A DNA stretch of 7,214 nucleotides from Hyphomicrobium sp. (GTDB taxonomy: Bacteria > Pseudomonadota > Alphaproteobacteria > Rhizobiales > Hyphomicrobiaceae), in contig JAUWCP010000118.1 of assembly GCA_030609245.1 (NCBI GenBank), forward strand, positions 1-7,214, written 5' to 3'. The notes under the pieces are model-generated. The model was not told the DNA's origin and did not search any database. It saw nothing but the letters and a program-made list of their open reading frames with translations. Made by a program: the position numbers and the translations under genes. This document shows, piece after piece, positions 1-6,391 of the stretch. Numbering within the stretch: the stretch's first letter is position 1; each line of letters starts with the position of its first letter.

Positions 1-81
1 TGGAGGCCCGCTGACCTGCTCTCGCGGACGCCAGAACGGGCCTGCACAACGGCGGTCCGGTTGAATGGAAAGGTATATGTC

Positions 82-1491
82 ATGGCCGGTAGATTTGCAG
101 CCACGAGGGTCGACACGCCTAATTTACAGGTTGAGACCGAGGCGGCCCGCGGCTTGGAAAACGGACAGGTCCACACCGAGGAAGACGTAACGGATAGAGC
201 GAAATATAATGGCAGTCTCCAAAAGCGTATTGTCGATGCAAAGATGCGGCTGCACCGCAAATTGCTCGACGAGATAAACCTCCCGGCGGTGGAAAAGGCA
301 TCGCCCGCAGAGCTAAAGGCCACTTTGTCAGAACTCGTTTCGAGCTACGTGCTGGAGGAGCGTCTGCCTGTCAACTCCTCTGAGTTTGAGGCATTGGTTG
401 ACGAACTCATCGACGAAATGACCGGCCTGGGCCCGATCGAGCCGCTGCTCAAGGACCCCACTATTGATGATATCCTGATCAACACGCACGAATTTGTCTA
501 CGTAGAGCGTTTCGGCTTGCTCGAGCGGGTCCCCCTGGTCTTCAAGGATGAGGCGCATCTGTTGCGCATCGTGAACAAGGTGGTTTCGGCGGTGGGACGC
601 CGGGTCGACGAAACGAATCCCTTGTGCGACGCGCGCCTTGCCGACGGCTCGCGAGTCAACGTTGCGGTGCGACCGATTGCTGTCGATGGTCCGCTCGTTT
701 CCATCCGCAAGTTCTCCCGCCAGGGGTTCTCCCTCGACCGGCTGGTGGAGGTAGGCAGTCTCAGGCCGGCCGTCGCCAATCTTCTAGCCGCCGCGGTCAA
801 GTGCCGGCTCTCAATGCTGGTTTCCGGCGGCACCGGCAGTGGCAAGACAACGATGCTGAATGCCCTGTCGCAGCATATTTCTGGCAAGGAACGCCTGATT
901 ACGATCGAGGACGCTGCTGAACTTCAGCTCCAACAGACGCATGTCGGCCGTATGGAAACGCGCCCTCCAAACATTGAGGGCAATGGCGAGATCCGGCAGC
1001 GCGAACTCGTCAAGAATGCCCTGCGTATGAGGCCTGACCGCATCATCGTTGGCGAGGTTCGCGGCGAAGAGGCCTTCGACATGCTGCAAGCCATGAACAC
1101 CGGTCACGAGGGCTCGATGACCACTATTCACGCCAACTCGACGCGGGATGCCCTATCTCGCCTTGAGCAGATGGTCGGCATGGCGGGCTTCCCGATGAGC
1201 CAGATCAGCATCCGGTCGCAGATCGCATCGGCGATCCGCGTCGTCATCCAGCTGCAGAGGCTGAGCGACGGCAAGCGTCGCGTAACCCAGGTCAGCGAAA
1301 TCACGGGCATGGAGGGCGACGTTACCCAGACGCAGAACATCTACGAGTTCGTGCGCTCCGGGATCGACAGTGAAGGAAACGTTCTGGGCGAACTCCGTGC
1401 TACCGGCATACGGCCCAAGTTCCTCGAGCAGCTCAATCTGGCCGGTTGCGATCTGCCCAGTGATATTTTCGATCCCGGAAAGGCGCTGTGA
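82..1491 (+). CDS. tadA: Tad/Flp pilus assembly ATPase TadA (CpaF family)
   Basis: This is the cytoplasmic hexameric secretion ATPase that powers assembly of the Flp (Tad) pilus through the TadB/TadC platform. The product has 469 residues, normal for CpaF. A variable N-terminal domain is followed by the ATPase core. It has Walker A GGTGSGKTT (249-257, Lys255), an Asp box ITIEDAAEL (273-281), Walker B with RPDRIIVGEVRGEE (317-330) and a His box TGHEGSMTTIHANS (340-353). All the motifs expected of the type II/IV secretion ATPase superfamily are intact, so the enzyme should be active. An in-frame TTG lies at 61, but the ATG at 82 is preferred because GGAAAGG (67-73) sits 8 bases before it. The stop codon TGA overlaps the ATG of tadB by one base (TGATG), which indicates translational coupling. 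In alphaproteobacteria the same gene is often called cpaF. Confidence 0.96.
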   Translation: MAGRFAATRVDTPNLQVETEAARGLENGQVHTEEDVTDRAKYNGSLQKRIVDAKMRLHRKLLDEINLPAVEKASPAELKATLSELVSSYVLEERLPVNSSEFEALVDELIDEMTGLGPIEPLLKDPTIDDILINTHEFVYVERFGLLERVPLVFKDEAHLLRIVNKVVSAVGRRVDETNPLCDARLADGSRVNVAVRPIAVDGPLVSIRKFSRQGFSLDRLVEVGSLRPAVANLLAAAVKCRLSMLVSGGTGSGKTTMLNALSQHISGKERLITIEDAAELQLQQTHVGRMETRPPNIEGNGEIRQRELVKNALRMRPDRIIVGEVRGEEAFDMLQAMNTGHEGSMTTIHANSTRDALSRLEQMVGMAGFPMSQISIRSQIASAIRVVIQLQRLSDGKRRVTQVSEITGMEGDVTQTQNIYEFVRSGIDSEGNVLGELRATGIRPKFLEQLNLAGCDLPSDIFDPGKAL

Positions 1492-2477
1492 TGCTTCCTG
1501 ATCTTGAGGCTGTTATCCATCAGACCGGCTATTTCGTTCCAATAGGCCTTGTCGCTATTGCCGCCTTTCTAGTAGTCGAAAGCATGCTGCTGATCTGGGC
1601 TGACCGCCGCCGCAAACATGGGATGATCAATCAGCGTCTCAGCGTTCAGGCGAAAACCGGAAACGAGCAGGAGGTACTGTTCGAGCTGCGCCGCCGTCGG
1701 GGGCTGACCGCCGGCGGACATTATCAGCTCCCCTTCATCGCGTTCAATCGCCTCGTCATGCAATCGGGCATATCGATCCCTATCGGGCGCTTGACGTTGC
1801 TAATGGTCGTATCGTGCGCCATTGGGGTGCTCCTGGCGTATTCGCTCACGGGATCGCCCTTCATGTCAGTTGCCGCTGCGGCGGTCCTTGGGCTTATTGT
1901 TCCGGTTGCCATGCTTTTCGCGATGCGTGCCCGGCGGCGGAAGTTGTTCGAGAGCCAGCTGCCCGAAGCCATCGACGTCATGGTGCGCAGCCTGAAGGCG
2001 GGGCATCCCTTAACGGTGGCGATTTCGGTTGTCGCCCGCGAGATGACCGATCCGATCGGCAGCGAGTTCGGGATCGTCGCCGACGAAATGACCTACGGTC
2101 TGGATCTCGACTCTGCGCTCGGTAACTTGCGGACGCGCGCCGGCCAGTCGGATCTTTCCTTCTTCGTCGTCGCAGTTTCCATCCAACAGAAAACCGGCGG
2201 CAACCTCGCAGAGATTCTCACCAATCTGTCGCGCATGGTGCGCGAACGGGCACGCATGCGCCGCAAGATTCACTCCCTCTCGTCGGAGGGCCGCTTCTCC
2301 GCGTGGGCACTGAGCTTGATCCCCTGTTTTCTCTTTGGTTTCATCATGCTAACCACGCCGAGCTATTTCAAAGACGTCGAATCCGACCCGCTTTTCATGC
2401 AGGCCGTCTATGTCGGTTTCGGCTTGTGGTTAATGGGTGTGTACGTCATGCGCCGCATGGTCAACTTCAAGATCTGA
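1491..2477 (+). CDS. tadB: Tad pilus inner-membrane platform protein TadB
   Basis: TadB forms, with TadC, the inner-membrane platform on which the TadA ATPase acts during Flp pilus polymerisation. The product has 328 residues, the usual length. Hydrophobic segments appear at about 15-36, 101-119, 123-144, 268-288 and 302-320. The cytoplasmic type II secretion system F domain lies between the third and fourth, from LFESQLPEAIDVMVRSLKAG (152 onward) through QKTGGNLAEIL (233-243) and the basic stretch VRERARMRRKI. The QxTGGNL motif is typical of this family. The ATG at 1491 overlaps the tadA stop codon. A GTG three bases upstream is also in frame but has no advantage. The gene is co-transcribed with tadA and tadC by position. 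No damage is visible. Confidence 0.95.
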   Translation: MLPDLEAVIHQTGYFVPIGLVAIAAFLVVESMLLIWADRRRKHGMINQRLSVQAKTGNEQEVLFELRRRRGLTAGGHYQLPFIAFNRLVMQSGISIPIGRLTLLMVVSCAIGVLLAYSLTGSPFMSVAAAAVLGLIVPVAMLFAMRARRRKLFESQLPEAIDVMVRSLKAGHPLTVAISVVAREMTDPIGSEFGIVADEMTYGLDLDSALGNLRTRAGQSDLSFFVVAVSIQQKTGGNLAEILTNLSRMVRERARMRRKIHSLSSEGRFSAWALSLIPCFLFGFIMLTTPSYFKDVESDPLFMQAVYVGFGLWLMGVYVMRRMVNFKI

Positions 2478-2493
2478 CGAACGGAGCCGTTCA

Positions 2494-3462
2494 ATGGCCA
2501 ACTCGCTTTTCGAGCAATTGCTCGCCAACTGGCAGACCGAGCCGCTGCATGTCGCGGCCCTGGTTTCGCTTTGCGTGTTCCTGCTCGCACTTTTGGTCGC
2601 CGGAGTGATCTGGGAACGGGAGGCTATCCGACGCCGCACCACGGCAGCGATCGGTTCCAGTGCGGGCGGCCGTGACAAACGCTCCCCCGGCTACGCTGAC
2701 GAGAAGCGGGTTTCCGAATTGTTTACACGTGCGTCTGCCCTGTTCACGCCCGCAAACCGCGATCAGACCACCGCCGTCCGCAAGCAACTCGTCCAGGCCG
2801 GATTTCTATCGCCAAACGCCGTTCCGATCTTCTATGGGTTCCGCGTCATTCTGGCAGCCAGCCTGCCGATCGTGTACTTCGTCCTGTCCGGTCTGCTCCC
2901 CTTCGAGGTTCCCGGCTATCTTAATATGGCTGTCGGCGCAGGGCTCGTCATCGTAGGCTTGATTGTCCCTGCCGTCCTGCTCGACTGGCGCCGTGCAAAG
3001 AGGCGTGAGCGTTATCGCCATACTTTCCCAGATTTCATGGATCTCCTAGTCGTCTGCATCGAATCCGGACACAGCCTACCGGGGGCTATCGAGCGTGTTG
3101 GCAAGGAGATCGCGCAGTCATGCCCGGATTTCGGCGCGAATCTGCATCTCGTGAGCCTCGAATTGCGGGGCGGAGGGACGCTCACGGAGGCGCTAGACGG
3201 CCTTTTCGAACGGACGGGCGTCGAGGAGATCAAGAGCCTCAGAATGCTTCTAAAGCAGTCCGAAGAACTCGGGGCAAGCATCGCCAGGAGCCTACGGGTC
3301 TACAGCGATGAAATGCGCGACAAGCGTTTGATGCGCGCCGAGGCAAAAGCGCACGCTTTGCCAGTAAAAATGACACTACCCTTAGGAATCTTTATTTTTC
3401 CAGTCGTCATGATGGTCGTGATGATACCGGTCGTGATTCGAATCATGAACGCGTTTCCCTAA
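2494..3462 (+). CDS. tadC: Tad pilus inner-membrane platform protein TadC
   Basis: TadC is the second platform protein of the Tad system and pairs with TadB in the inner membrane. The product has 322 residues. Hydrophobic segments lie at about 17-38, 115-135, 144-163 and 293-316. The F-type cytoplasmic domain runs from about 176 to 290 and starts with HTFPDFMDLLVVCIESGHSL. It includes LKQSEELGASIARSLRVYSD (253-272), the signature region of TadC. The ATG at 2494 is chosen because GGAG (2483-2486) lies 7 bases before it. The longer reading frame, from 2437, would run back into tadB. The gap to tadB is 16 bases, so the three genes form one operon. Downstream the operon stops abruptly: the next gene is 385 bases away behind repeated sequence, and no clear terminator was seen there. 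Confidence 0.94.
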   Translation: MANSLFEQLLANWQTEPLHVAALVSLCVFLLALLVAGVIWEREAIRRRTTAAIGSSAGGRDKRSPGYADEKRVSELFTRASALFTPANRDQTTAVRKQLVQAGFLSPNAVPIFYGFRVILAASLPIVYFVLSGLLPFEVPGYLNMAVGAGLVIVGLIVPAVLLDWRRAKRRERYRHTFPDFMDLLVVCIESGHSLPGAIERVGKEIAQSCPDFGANLHLVSLELRGGGTLTEALDGLFERTGVEEIKSLRMLLKQSEELGASIARSLRVYSDEMRDKRLMRAEAKAHALPVKMTLPLGIFIFPVVMMVVMIPVVIRIMNAFP

Positions 3463-3604
3463 GGCAGGCTTAGCGACGCAGGGGGAGAGCCGGGGGCATC
3501 CATGGACGACGCTGGACGGCGCTTGGTGAAGCAAAAGCGCAACAGCATGGCGAAGAACTGTTTGCGAACGTTCTGAAAGCGAGTGCCGCGCTTGCGTGCA
3601 TGCG
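3463..3604. other. Intergenic region after tadC, no gene recognised
   Basis: No convincing gene is seen between the tadC stop and the first leader repeat. The tadC frame stays open beyond its stop codon for about 35 codons, up to a TGA near 3574. Two minus-strand frames are also open here. None has a start with a ribosome binding site or a product I recognise. No clear intrinsic terminator was found. Confidence 0.4.
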
Positions 3605-3714
3605 AGCGTCCTCGTAGCGTAGCTCACGGAAGAGTCTACGGTTTTCATAAGCTCTGCGCGCCTGTTTCGTCGAAACCGTCCACAACCTACAGGCTATTGT
3701 CGCAACATCAGCGA
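3605..3714 (+). repeat. Leader repeat, copy 1 (no ribosome binding site)
   Basis: This 110-base unit begins AGCGTCCTCGTAGCG and ends AACATCAGCGA. It matches copy 2 (3723-3832) over its full length with 9 mismatches and no gaps, about 92% identity. It contains the perfect 13-base palindrome GTTTCGTCGAAAC (3664-3676). After AGCGA it continues with ATCACG, whereas copies 2 and 3 continue with AGGAGTG, so this copy has no Shine-Dalgarno sequence and no gene behind it. Only 8 bases separate it from copy 2, which makes a near-tandem duplication. Confidence 0.9.
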
Positions 3715-3722
3715 ATCACGCT

Positions 3723-3844
3723 AGCGTCCTCGTAGCGTAGTTCAGGGAAGAGTCTACGGCTTTCATAAGCTCTGAGCGCCTGTTTCGTCGAAACCGTCCA
3801 CGACCTGCTGGCTACTGTCGCAACATTAGCGAAGGAGTGTCATC
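3723..3844 (+). repeat. Leader repeat, copy 2, carries the ribosome binding site of tadD
   Basis: This copy shares 110 bases with copy 1 and extends 12 bases further through AAGGAG (3832-3837) to GTGTCATC. Its last 69 bases (3776-3844) match copy 3 (5682-5750) with 3 mismatches. The palindrome GTTTCGTCGAAAC lies at 3782-3794, about 50 bases before the tadD start, a plausible place for a regulator or a promoter-proximal site. The repeat ends 3 bases before the tadD ATG. I see no confident -35/-10 pair in it. It probably acts as the promoter and leader region of tadD, which is inference. Confidence 0.85.
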
Positions 3845-3847
3845 GGT

Positions 3848-4369
3848 ATGCTGAAACACTTCGCGGCAATCGTTGGCTTGGGTTGCGCACTCTTCGTTGG
3901 AGGCTGCGCAGCGTTAGCGTTACCGGAAGAGAATGGGGGGTTGGAGTTTGCTCTGCCTCCACCATCCGATCAGCGGCCCTCCGACGAAGGCGTAATGCAG
4001 GGGAAGAGGCACTTCGCAGCCGGCGACTACGGGCTGGCAGAACGTAATTTTCGGGCCGCCGTTGAGGCGAATCACTCCAGCGCGCCTGCTTGGCTCGGGC
4101 TGGCTGCGTCCTATGACCGGCTTTCGCGTTTTAAGCTCGCTGAGCGGGCCTATAAGCAAGTTGTTCGGTTGCAGGGCCGCACACCGACAGTGCTCAACAA
4201 TCTAGGCTATCACTACATGCTTCGCGGTCGCTTGGGTGAAGCACGGTCGACACTGGAAGAAGCCCTACGCCGTGATCCCGACAATACCTACATCCAAGCT
4301 AACCTTGAGCTTCTGGCGAGCTGGTCAACGGGCGAGCGTCATCCTGACGACGTCCCGCGGCGGCACTGA
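3848..4369 (+). CDS. tadD: TPR lipoprotein of the TadD type (Flp pilus assembly)
   Basis: TadD-type proteins are outer-membrane-directed lipoproteins with tetratricopeptide repeats that help assemble or localise the secretin of the Flp pilus. The product has 173 residues. It begins with a short lipoprotein signal, MLKHF then a hydrophobic run, ending in the lipobox VGGC with Cys20 as the acylated residue. A Pro-rich linker (about 25-45) leads to roughly three TPR units at about 46-79, 80-113 and 114-147. These include GDYGLAERNFRAAVEAN, RFKLAERAYKQVVRLQG and NLGYHYMLRGRLGEARSTLE. It is shorter than many TadD proteins but not obviously truncated. AAGGAG lies 10 bases before the ATG, inside a sequence that is repeated elsewhere in the window. 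Position near tadABC and the TPR lipoprotein design support TadD. Another TPR lipoprotein is possible. Confidence 0.83.
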   Translation: MLKHFAAIVGLGCALFVGGCAALALPEENGGLEFALPPPSDQRPSDEGVMQGKRHFAAGDYGLAERNFRAAVEANHSSAPAWLGLAASYDRLSRFKLAERAYKQVVRLQGRTPTVLNNLGYHYMLRGRLGEARSTLEEALRRDPDNTYIQANLELLASWSTGERHPDDVPRRH

Positions 4370-4393
4370 AACGTCATCTTGCCAAAAAATCAG

Positions 4394-4486
4394 GTCGCCG
4401 GCCGTCCCATTGGTGCATCTTCCGGCAATCTGATGCTGCCAGCTTGCCTCGGCTGCCTCGCGTTCGATTTGTTCTTCGTAAAGTAG
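4394..4486 (+). pseudogene. Decapitated copy of the 37-codon ORF
   Basis: The frame starting at 4394 encodes residues 8-37 of the small ORF found intact at 5752. It runs from VAGRPIGASSG to FDLFFVK and its stop codon. There is one amino-acid change (Thr to Ala before the first Cys) and one silent change. The start codon, the first seven codons and the ribosome binding site are missing because tadD occupies that position. No start codon with a Shine-Dalgarno sequence is seen upstream, so it is probably not translated on its own. Whether the intact version is a real gene is itself uncertain. Confidence 0.5.
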
Positions 4487-4587
4487 GTAGAGACTTACAA
4501 ACATGCCGACCGACCCCGGGTGCGTTCAACCGTGAGATGTTGTCAGCAGACCACATACGCACAAGTCTGGTTCGTCTCTCCCTAGAT
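4394..4587 (+). repeat. Body repeat, copy A
   Basis: This 194-base unit matches 5773-5965 with 7 substitutions and one single-base insertion, an extra C in GACCCCGGG near 4516, about 96% identity. In the other copy the same sequence follows the leader directly. Here it is separated from leader copy 2 by the whole tadD gene. It lies 24 bases after the tadD stop. Similarity fades after CTAGATGG. Confidence 0.9.
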
Positions 4588-5141
4588 GGCTGTGGAAAGC
4601 TTGAAACGCGCGATTGACCCGCCGCCGGATGTCCCCAGCGTAAATGCGCGCGGCGGCCCTGTGTCCGCGGCCCGCCTTGGAACGGCATCGGCAGAGGGGG
4701 GCGGATGAGCAGCTTGCAATTGCGACACGCGCGCGCCGCCTGCCGAGCCCGCGGCCCTTTATCGTCATCTAGGCCAACGGCCAGGTGCTCGCGCGTAACC
4801 ACTGCCCTGCCTCATGAAGCGGTACCAGTTTCTAAGTTAGAATCCGGTGCGCATTGGCCAGCGTCTGAACTGGCTGAAGCGGAGCGTAAGCCAGTTATGC
4901 TATGCAATGGAAGGCTGAGAAACTGGCGCCATAGGAGTATAAACCCGATCCACCGTAACCCAGCCGTCAGGCTGTCCAGAGACTGGGGACCACGTCTGTC
5001 AGATGGCTGCTCGGTCAACACACGACGTCAGTTCGACGCCAACACCGCGCAAATTCATGCCTTAGCTCAGGGCGGGAAGTGGCATGGCGTCTGCTTTAAG
5101 CGTCGCGCGGGCCCCCTCCGCCTTGCGCGCAGCGCCCGGTA
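4588..5141. other. Long stretch without a recognised gene
   Basis: This stretch of about 550 bases between body copy A and the prepilin peptidase contains open frames on both strands. One is a + frame ending at 5142 and another is a minus frame at 4526-4768. Their compositions are irregular, rich in Arg and Ser with stray Cys, and they lack good ribosome binding sites. I recognise no protein family, RNA gene or insertion-sequence end. It is most likely decayed or intergenic DNA. The only signal of note is a sigma-54-like site near 5080. Confidence 0.45.
5080..5095 (+). promoter_or_regulatory. Candidate sigma-54 (-24/-12) promoter before cpaA
   Basis: TGGCATGGCGTCTGCT fits the consensus TGGCACG-N4-TTGCW at 13 of 15 positions counting the spacer. 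The near-invariant GG (5081-5082) and GC (5093-5094) are at the right distance. Transcription would begin near 5106, ahead of the cpaA starts at 5142 or 5169. A chance match is possible in GC-rich DNA, and no activator site was identified. Confidence 0.35.
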
Positions 5142-5168
5142 GTGAAATCAAATGATGAGAGCGAATTC

Positions 5169-5675
5169 ATGAGCCACCTATTTGTGACGGGGTTCGTCTT
5201 CCTAGTTATCTACGCGATGGTCTCGGATGCCCGCCACCTAACAATCCCCAACTGGGTTGCTGGGTCATTGATCGTGTTATTCTTTTTGCATATCCCGTTT
5301 TCCAAATATTCGACACCGGTTTTGCACCATTTGTTGGTGGCGCTCGGTGTATTTGCAGTCGGATTTTTTCTTTTCTCCGTTCGCTGGTTCGCTGGCGGCG
5401 ATGTCAAACTGATGACTGCCGTTGCACTATGGGCGGGGCCGTCGCAGATCCTGCCGCTGGTTGCGCTTACGGCCTTGCTCGGCGCCATGCTGGCGGTCGG
5501 TATTCTCGCGGCGACCTACTTGAGTGATAAAGGTTTTTTCGACCCGATTTCACAGCATTTGGACTGGTTGGTCCCCCGCTGGGCGCGGCGCGGGCTCTGC
5601 CCCTATGGGCTGGCAATTGGTTCGGCCGCGCTGATGACGATACCTGTGGGTCTGTTTCCCATTGTTTCTCCCTAA
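5169..5675 (+). CDS. cpaA: Prepilin peptidase of the Tad system (CpaA/TadV, A24 family)
   Basis: CpaA/TadV is the inner-membrane aspartic protease that cleaves the leader peptide from Flp prepilin and pseudopilins before assembly. The product has 168 residues, the normal size for the short form, which lacks the methyltransferase domain of PilD. Several hydrophobic helices cover most of the chain. The two catalytic aspartates are visible: Asp20 in VSDARHLTIPNW and Asp78 in FAGGDVKLM, the GxGD-type motif, here with Ala in its first place. The C-terminal motif PYGLAIG (146-152) is typical of CpaA. The ATG at 5169 is chosen because GAGAG (5157-5161) lies 7 bases before it. An in-frame GTG at 5142 would add nine residues. 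The gene stands alone, away from tadABC, with a leader repeat beginning 3 bases after its stop codon. Confidence 0.92.
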   Translation: MSHLFVTGFVFLVIYAMVSDARHLTIPNWVAGSLIVLFFLHIPFSKYSTPVLHHLLVALGVFAVGFFLFSVRWFAGGDVKLMTAVALWAGPSQILPLVALTALLGAMLAVGILAATYLSDKGFFDPISQHLDWLVPRWARRGLCPYGLAIGSAALMTIPVGLFPIVSP

Positions 5676-5678
5676 CAA

Positions 5679-5750
5679 TGCGCGCCGGTTTCGTCGAAAC
5701 CGTCCACGACCTACTGGCTACTGTCGCAACATCAGCGAAGGAGTGTCATC
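5679..5750 (+). repeat. Leader repeat, copy 3 (shortened)
   Basis: Bases 5682-5750 match 3776-3844 of copy 2 with 3 mismatches in 69, including the palindrome GTTTCGTCGAAAC (5688-5700) and AAGGAG (5738-5743). The bases just before (TGCGCGCC) match copy 1 better. The left 50 or so bases of the full leader are missing, and the cpaA stop lies 3 bases upstream. It leads directly into the 37-codon ORF. Confidence 0.88.
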
Positions 5751-5751
5751 C

Positions 5752-5865
5752 ATGTCCGCAATCAAGTCCATCGTCGCCGGCCGTCCCATTGGTGCGTCTT
5801 CCGGCAATCTGATGCTGCCAACTTGCCTCGGCTGCCTCGCGTTCGATTTGTTCTTCGTAAAGTAG
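5752..5865 (+). CDS. Small ORF, 37 residues, function unknown
   Basis: I do not recognise this product. It starts at an ATG 8 bases after a strong AAGGAG and encodes 37 residues. A polar N-terminal half (MSAIKSIVAGRPIGASSGN) is followed by a hydrophobic C-terminal half that contains two Cys four residues apart (PTCLGCLAF) and ends FDLFFVK. It has no Flp pilin glutamate motif and no clear cleavable signal. It lies between the prepilin peptidase and the small secreted protein. Residues 8-37 are repeated at 4394 with one replacement. Support comes from the ribosome binding site and from the duplicate without frameshift across this part. Against it are the small size, the lack of any recognised relative, and the fact that the duplication extends well beyond the stop codon, so the conserved unit may not be this ORF. 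Confidence 0.4.
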   Translation: MSAIKSIVAGRPIGASSGNLMLPTCLGCLAFDLFFVK

Positions 5866-5965
5866 GTAGAGACTTACGAACATGCCGACCGACCCGGGTG
5901 CGTTCAACAGTGAGATGTTTTCAGCAGACCACATACGAACAAGTCTGGTTCGTCTCTCCGTAGAT
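5773..5965 (+). repeat. Body repeat, copy B
   Basis: This 193-base partner of 4394-4587 has 7 substitutions and one single-base difference in length. Here it continues directly from leader copy 3 with 22 bases between. It covers the end of the 37-codon ORF and about 100 bases beyond. That second part contains an ATG at 5882 opening a frame that begins MPTDPGAFNSEMF, which is shifted out of frame in copy A. Confidence 0.9.
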
Positions 5966-6047
5966 AGTTACGGAAACCACTTATCGCCGCTTTCCTCGAC
6001 GGCGTTCCCGGCATCAACAGAAGCTGCGCAATTTCAATCGCGCGAGA

Positions 6048-6269
6048 ATGAACAAAACACTATTGGTGGCATGTGCCGTAGCGGGAGGCCTATCTGTCGC
6101 GCTTGCTGTTCCCCCGCCGGCGCAAGCCCTTCCCAGCATCAACTTGGGTATTGAGAAAAATGCTGATGCGGTGACGCCCGTGGCCCGACGTGGCGGCGGC
6201 TTCCATAGGCAAGGTGGTTTTCGCAGGCACCGGTTCCGTCACGGCCGCTACAATCGCCACCGATCCTAG
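6048..6269 (+). CDS. Small secreted Arg/His/Gly-rich protein
   Basis: The product has 73 residues. It begins with a clear Sec signal peptide, MNKTLL plus a hydrophobic run, ending in the AQA cleavage site (25-27). The mature part of about 46 residues would be exported to the periplasm or beyond. Its tail, from about residue 45, is RRGGGFHRQGGFRRHRFRHG and further Arg/His residues, with 10 Arg and 4 His in the last 29. Such small basic secreted proteins occur in sphingomonads, but I know no assigned function. Binding to metal, nucleic acid or polyanions is only a guess. The ribosome binding site is weak (GCGAGA right before the ATG). The stop codon lies exactly where sequence from an IS3-family remnant begins, so the original C-terminus may have been longer. 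Confidence 0.6.
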   Translation: MNKTLLVACAVAGGLSVALAVPPPAQALPSINLGIEKNADAVTPVARRGGGFHRQGGFRRHRFRHGRYNRHRS

Positions 6270-6391
6270 CTCTGCTCCGAGATGCTCAACGAGCGGCAGA
6301 TGGCTCCAGCCTTCTCGCCTTGCGCAAGCCGAACCTCAAACTCGCGAAGCATCCCGATGATCTGCACCGTCGTATATCGCTTCCGTGCCAT
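6266..6391 (-). pseudogene. Truncated IS3-family transposase orfA (N-terminal fragment)
   Basis: The minus strand from 6391 encodes 41 residues beginning MARKRYTTVQIIGMLREFEV and ending CRSLSISEQS before a stop. This is the N-terminus of the helix-turn-helix OrfA protein of IS3-family elements (IS407-like group), whose members commonly start MARKRYT-EQIIGMLREAEVRL and continue ISEQSYYRW. The reading frame breaks right after SEQS. The rest of orfA and all of orfB, with its DDE domain, are absent. A Shine-Dalgarno sequence GAGAGG lies 8 bases before the start, as in the intact element. The fragment cannot transpose. Confidence 0.85.

Noticed and set aside
3463..3574. Continuation of the tadC frame beyond its stop codon (about 35 more codons)
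   Set aside because: TadC already has its full family length and ends after the last membrane segment, so the extension is chance.
3470..3685. Minus-strand frame through leader copy 1 containing ARRAYENRRLFRELRYEDAR
   Set aside because: It looks protein-like, but the matching frame in leader copy 2 carries mostly replacement changes and soon meets a stop. There is no ribosome binding site.
3605..3844. Near-tandem leader copies as a CRISPR array
   Set aside because: The units are about 110 bases and only two are adjacent, with an 8-base spacer, unlike any CRISPR repeat.
4705..5142. 145-codon open frame on the + strand before cpaA
   Set aside because: Irregular composition, no ribosome binding site, no recognisable motif, and it overlaps the candidate promoter region of cpaA.
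5752..5865. Small ORF as an Flp pilin
   Set aside because: It lacks the conserved Glu/Tyr processing motif and the long hydrophobic helix of Flp pilins.
5882..6154. + strand open frame starting MPTDPGAFNSEMF
   Set aside because: It overlaps the better supported secreted-protein gene in another frame, is frameshifted in the duplicate copy and has only a weak ribosome binding site. Kept as a finding, not as a gene.
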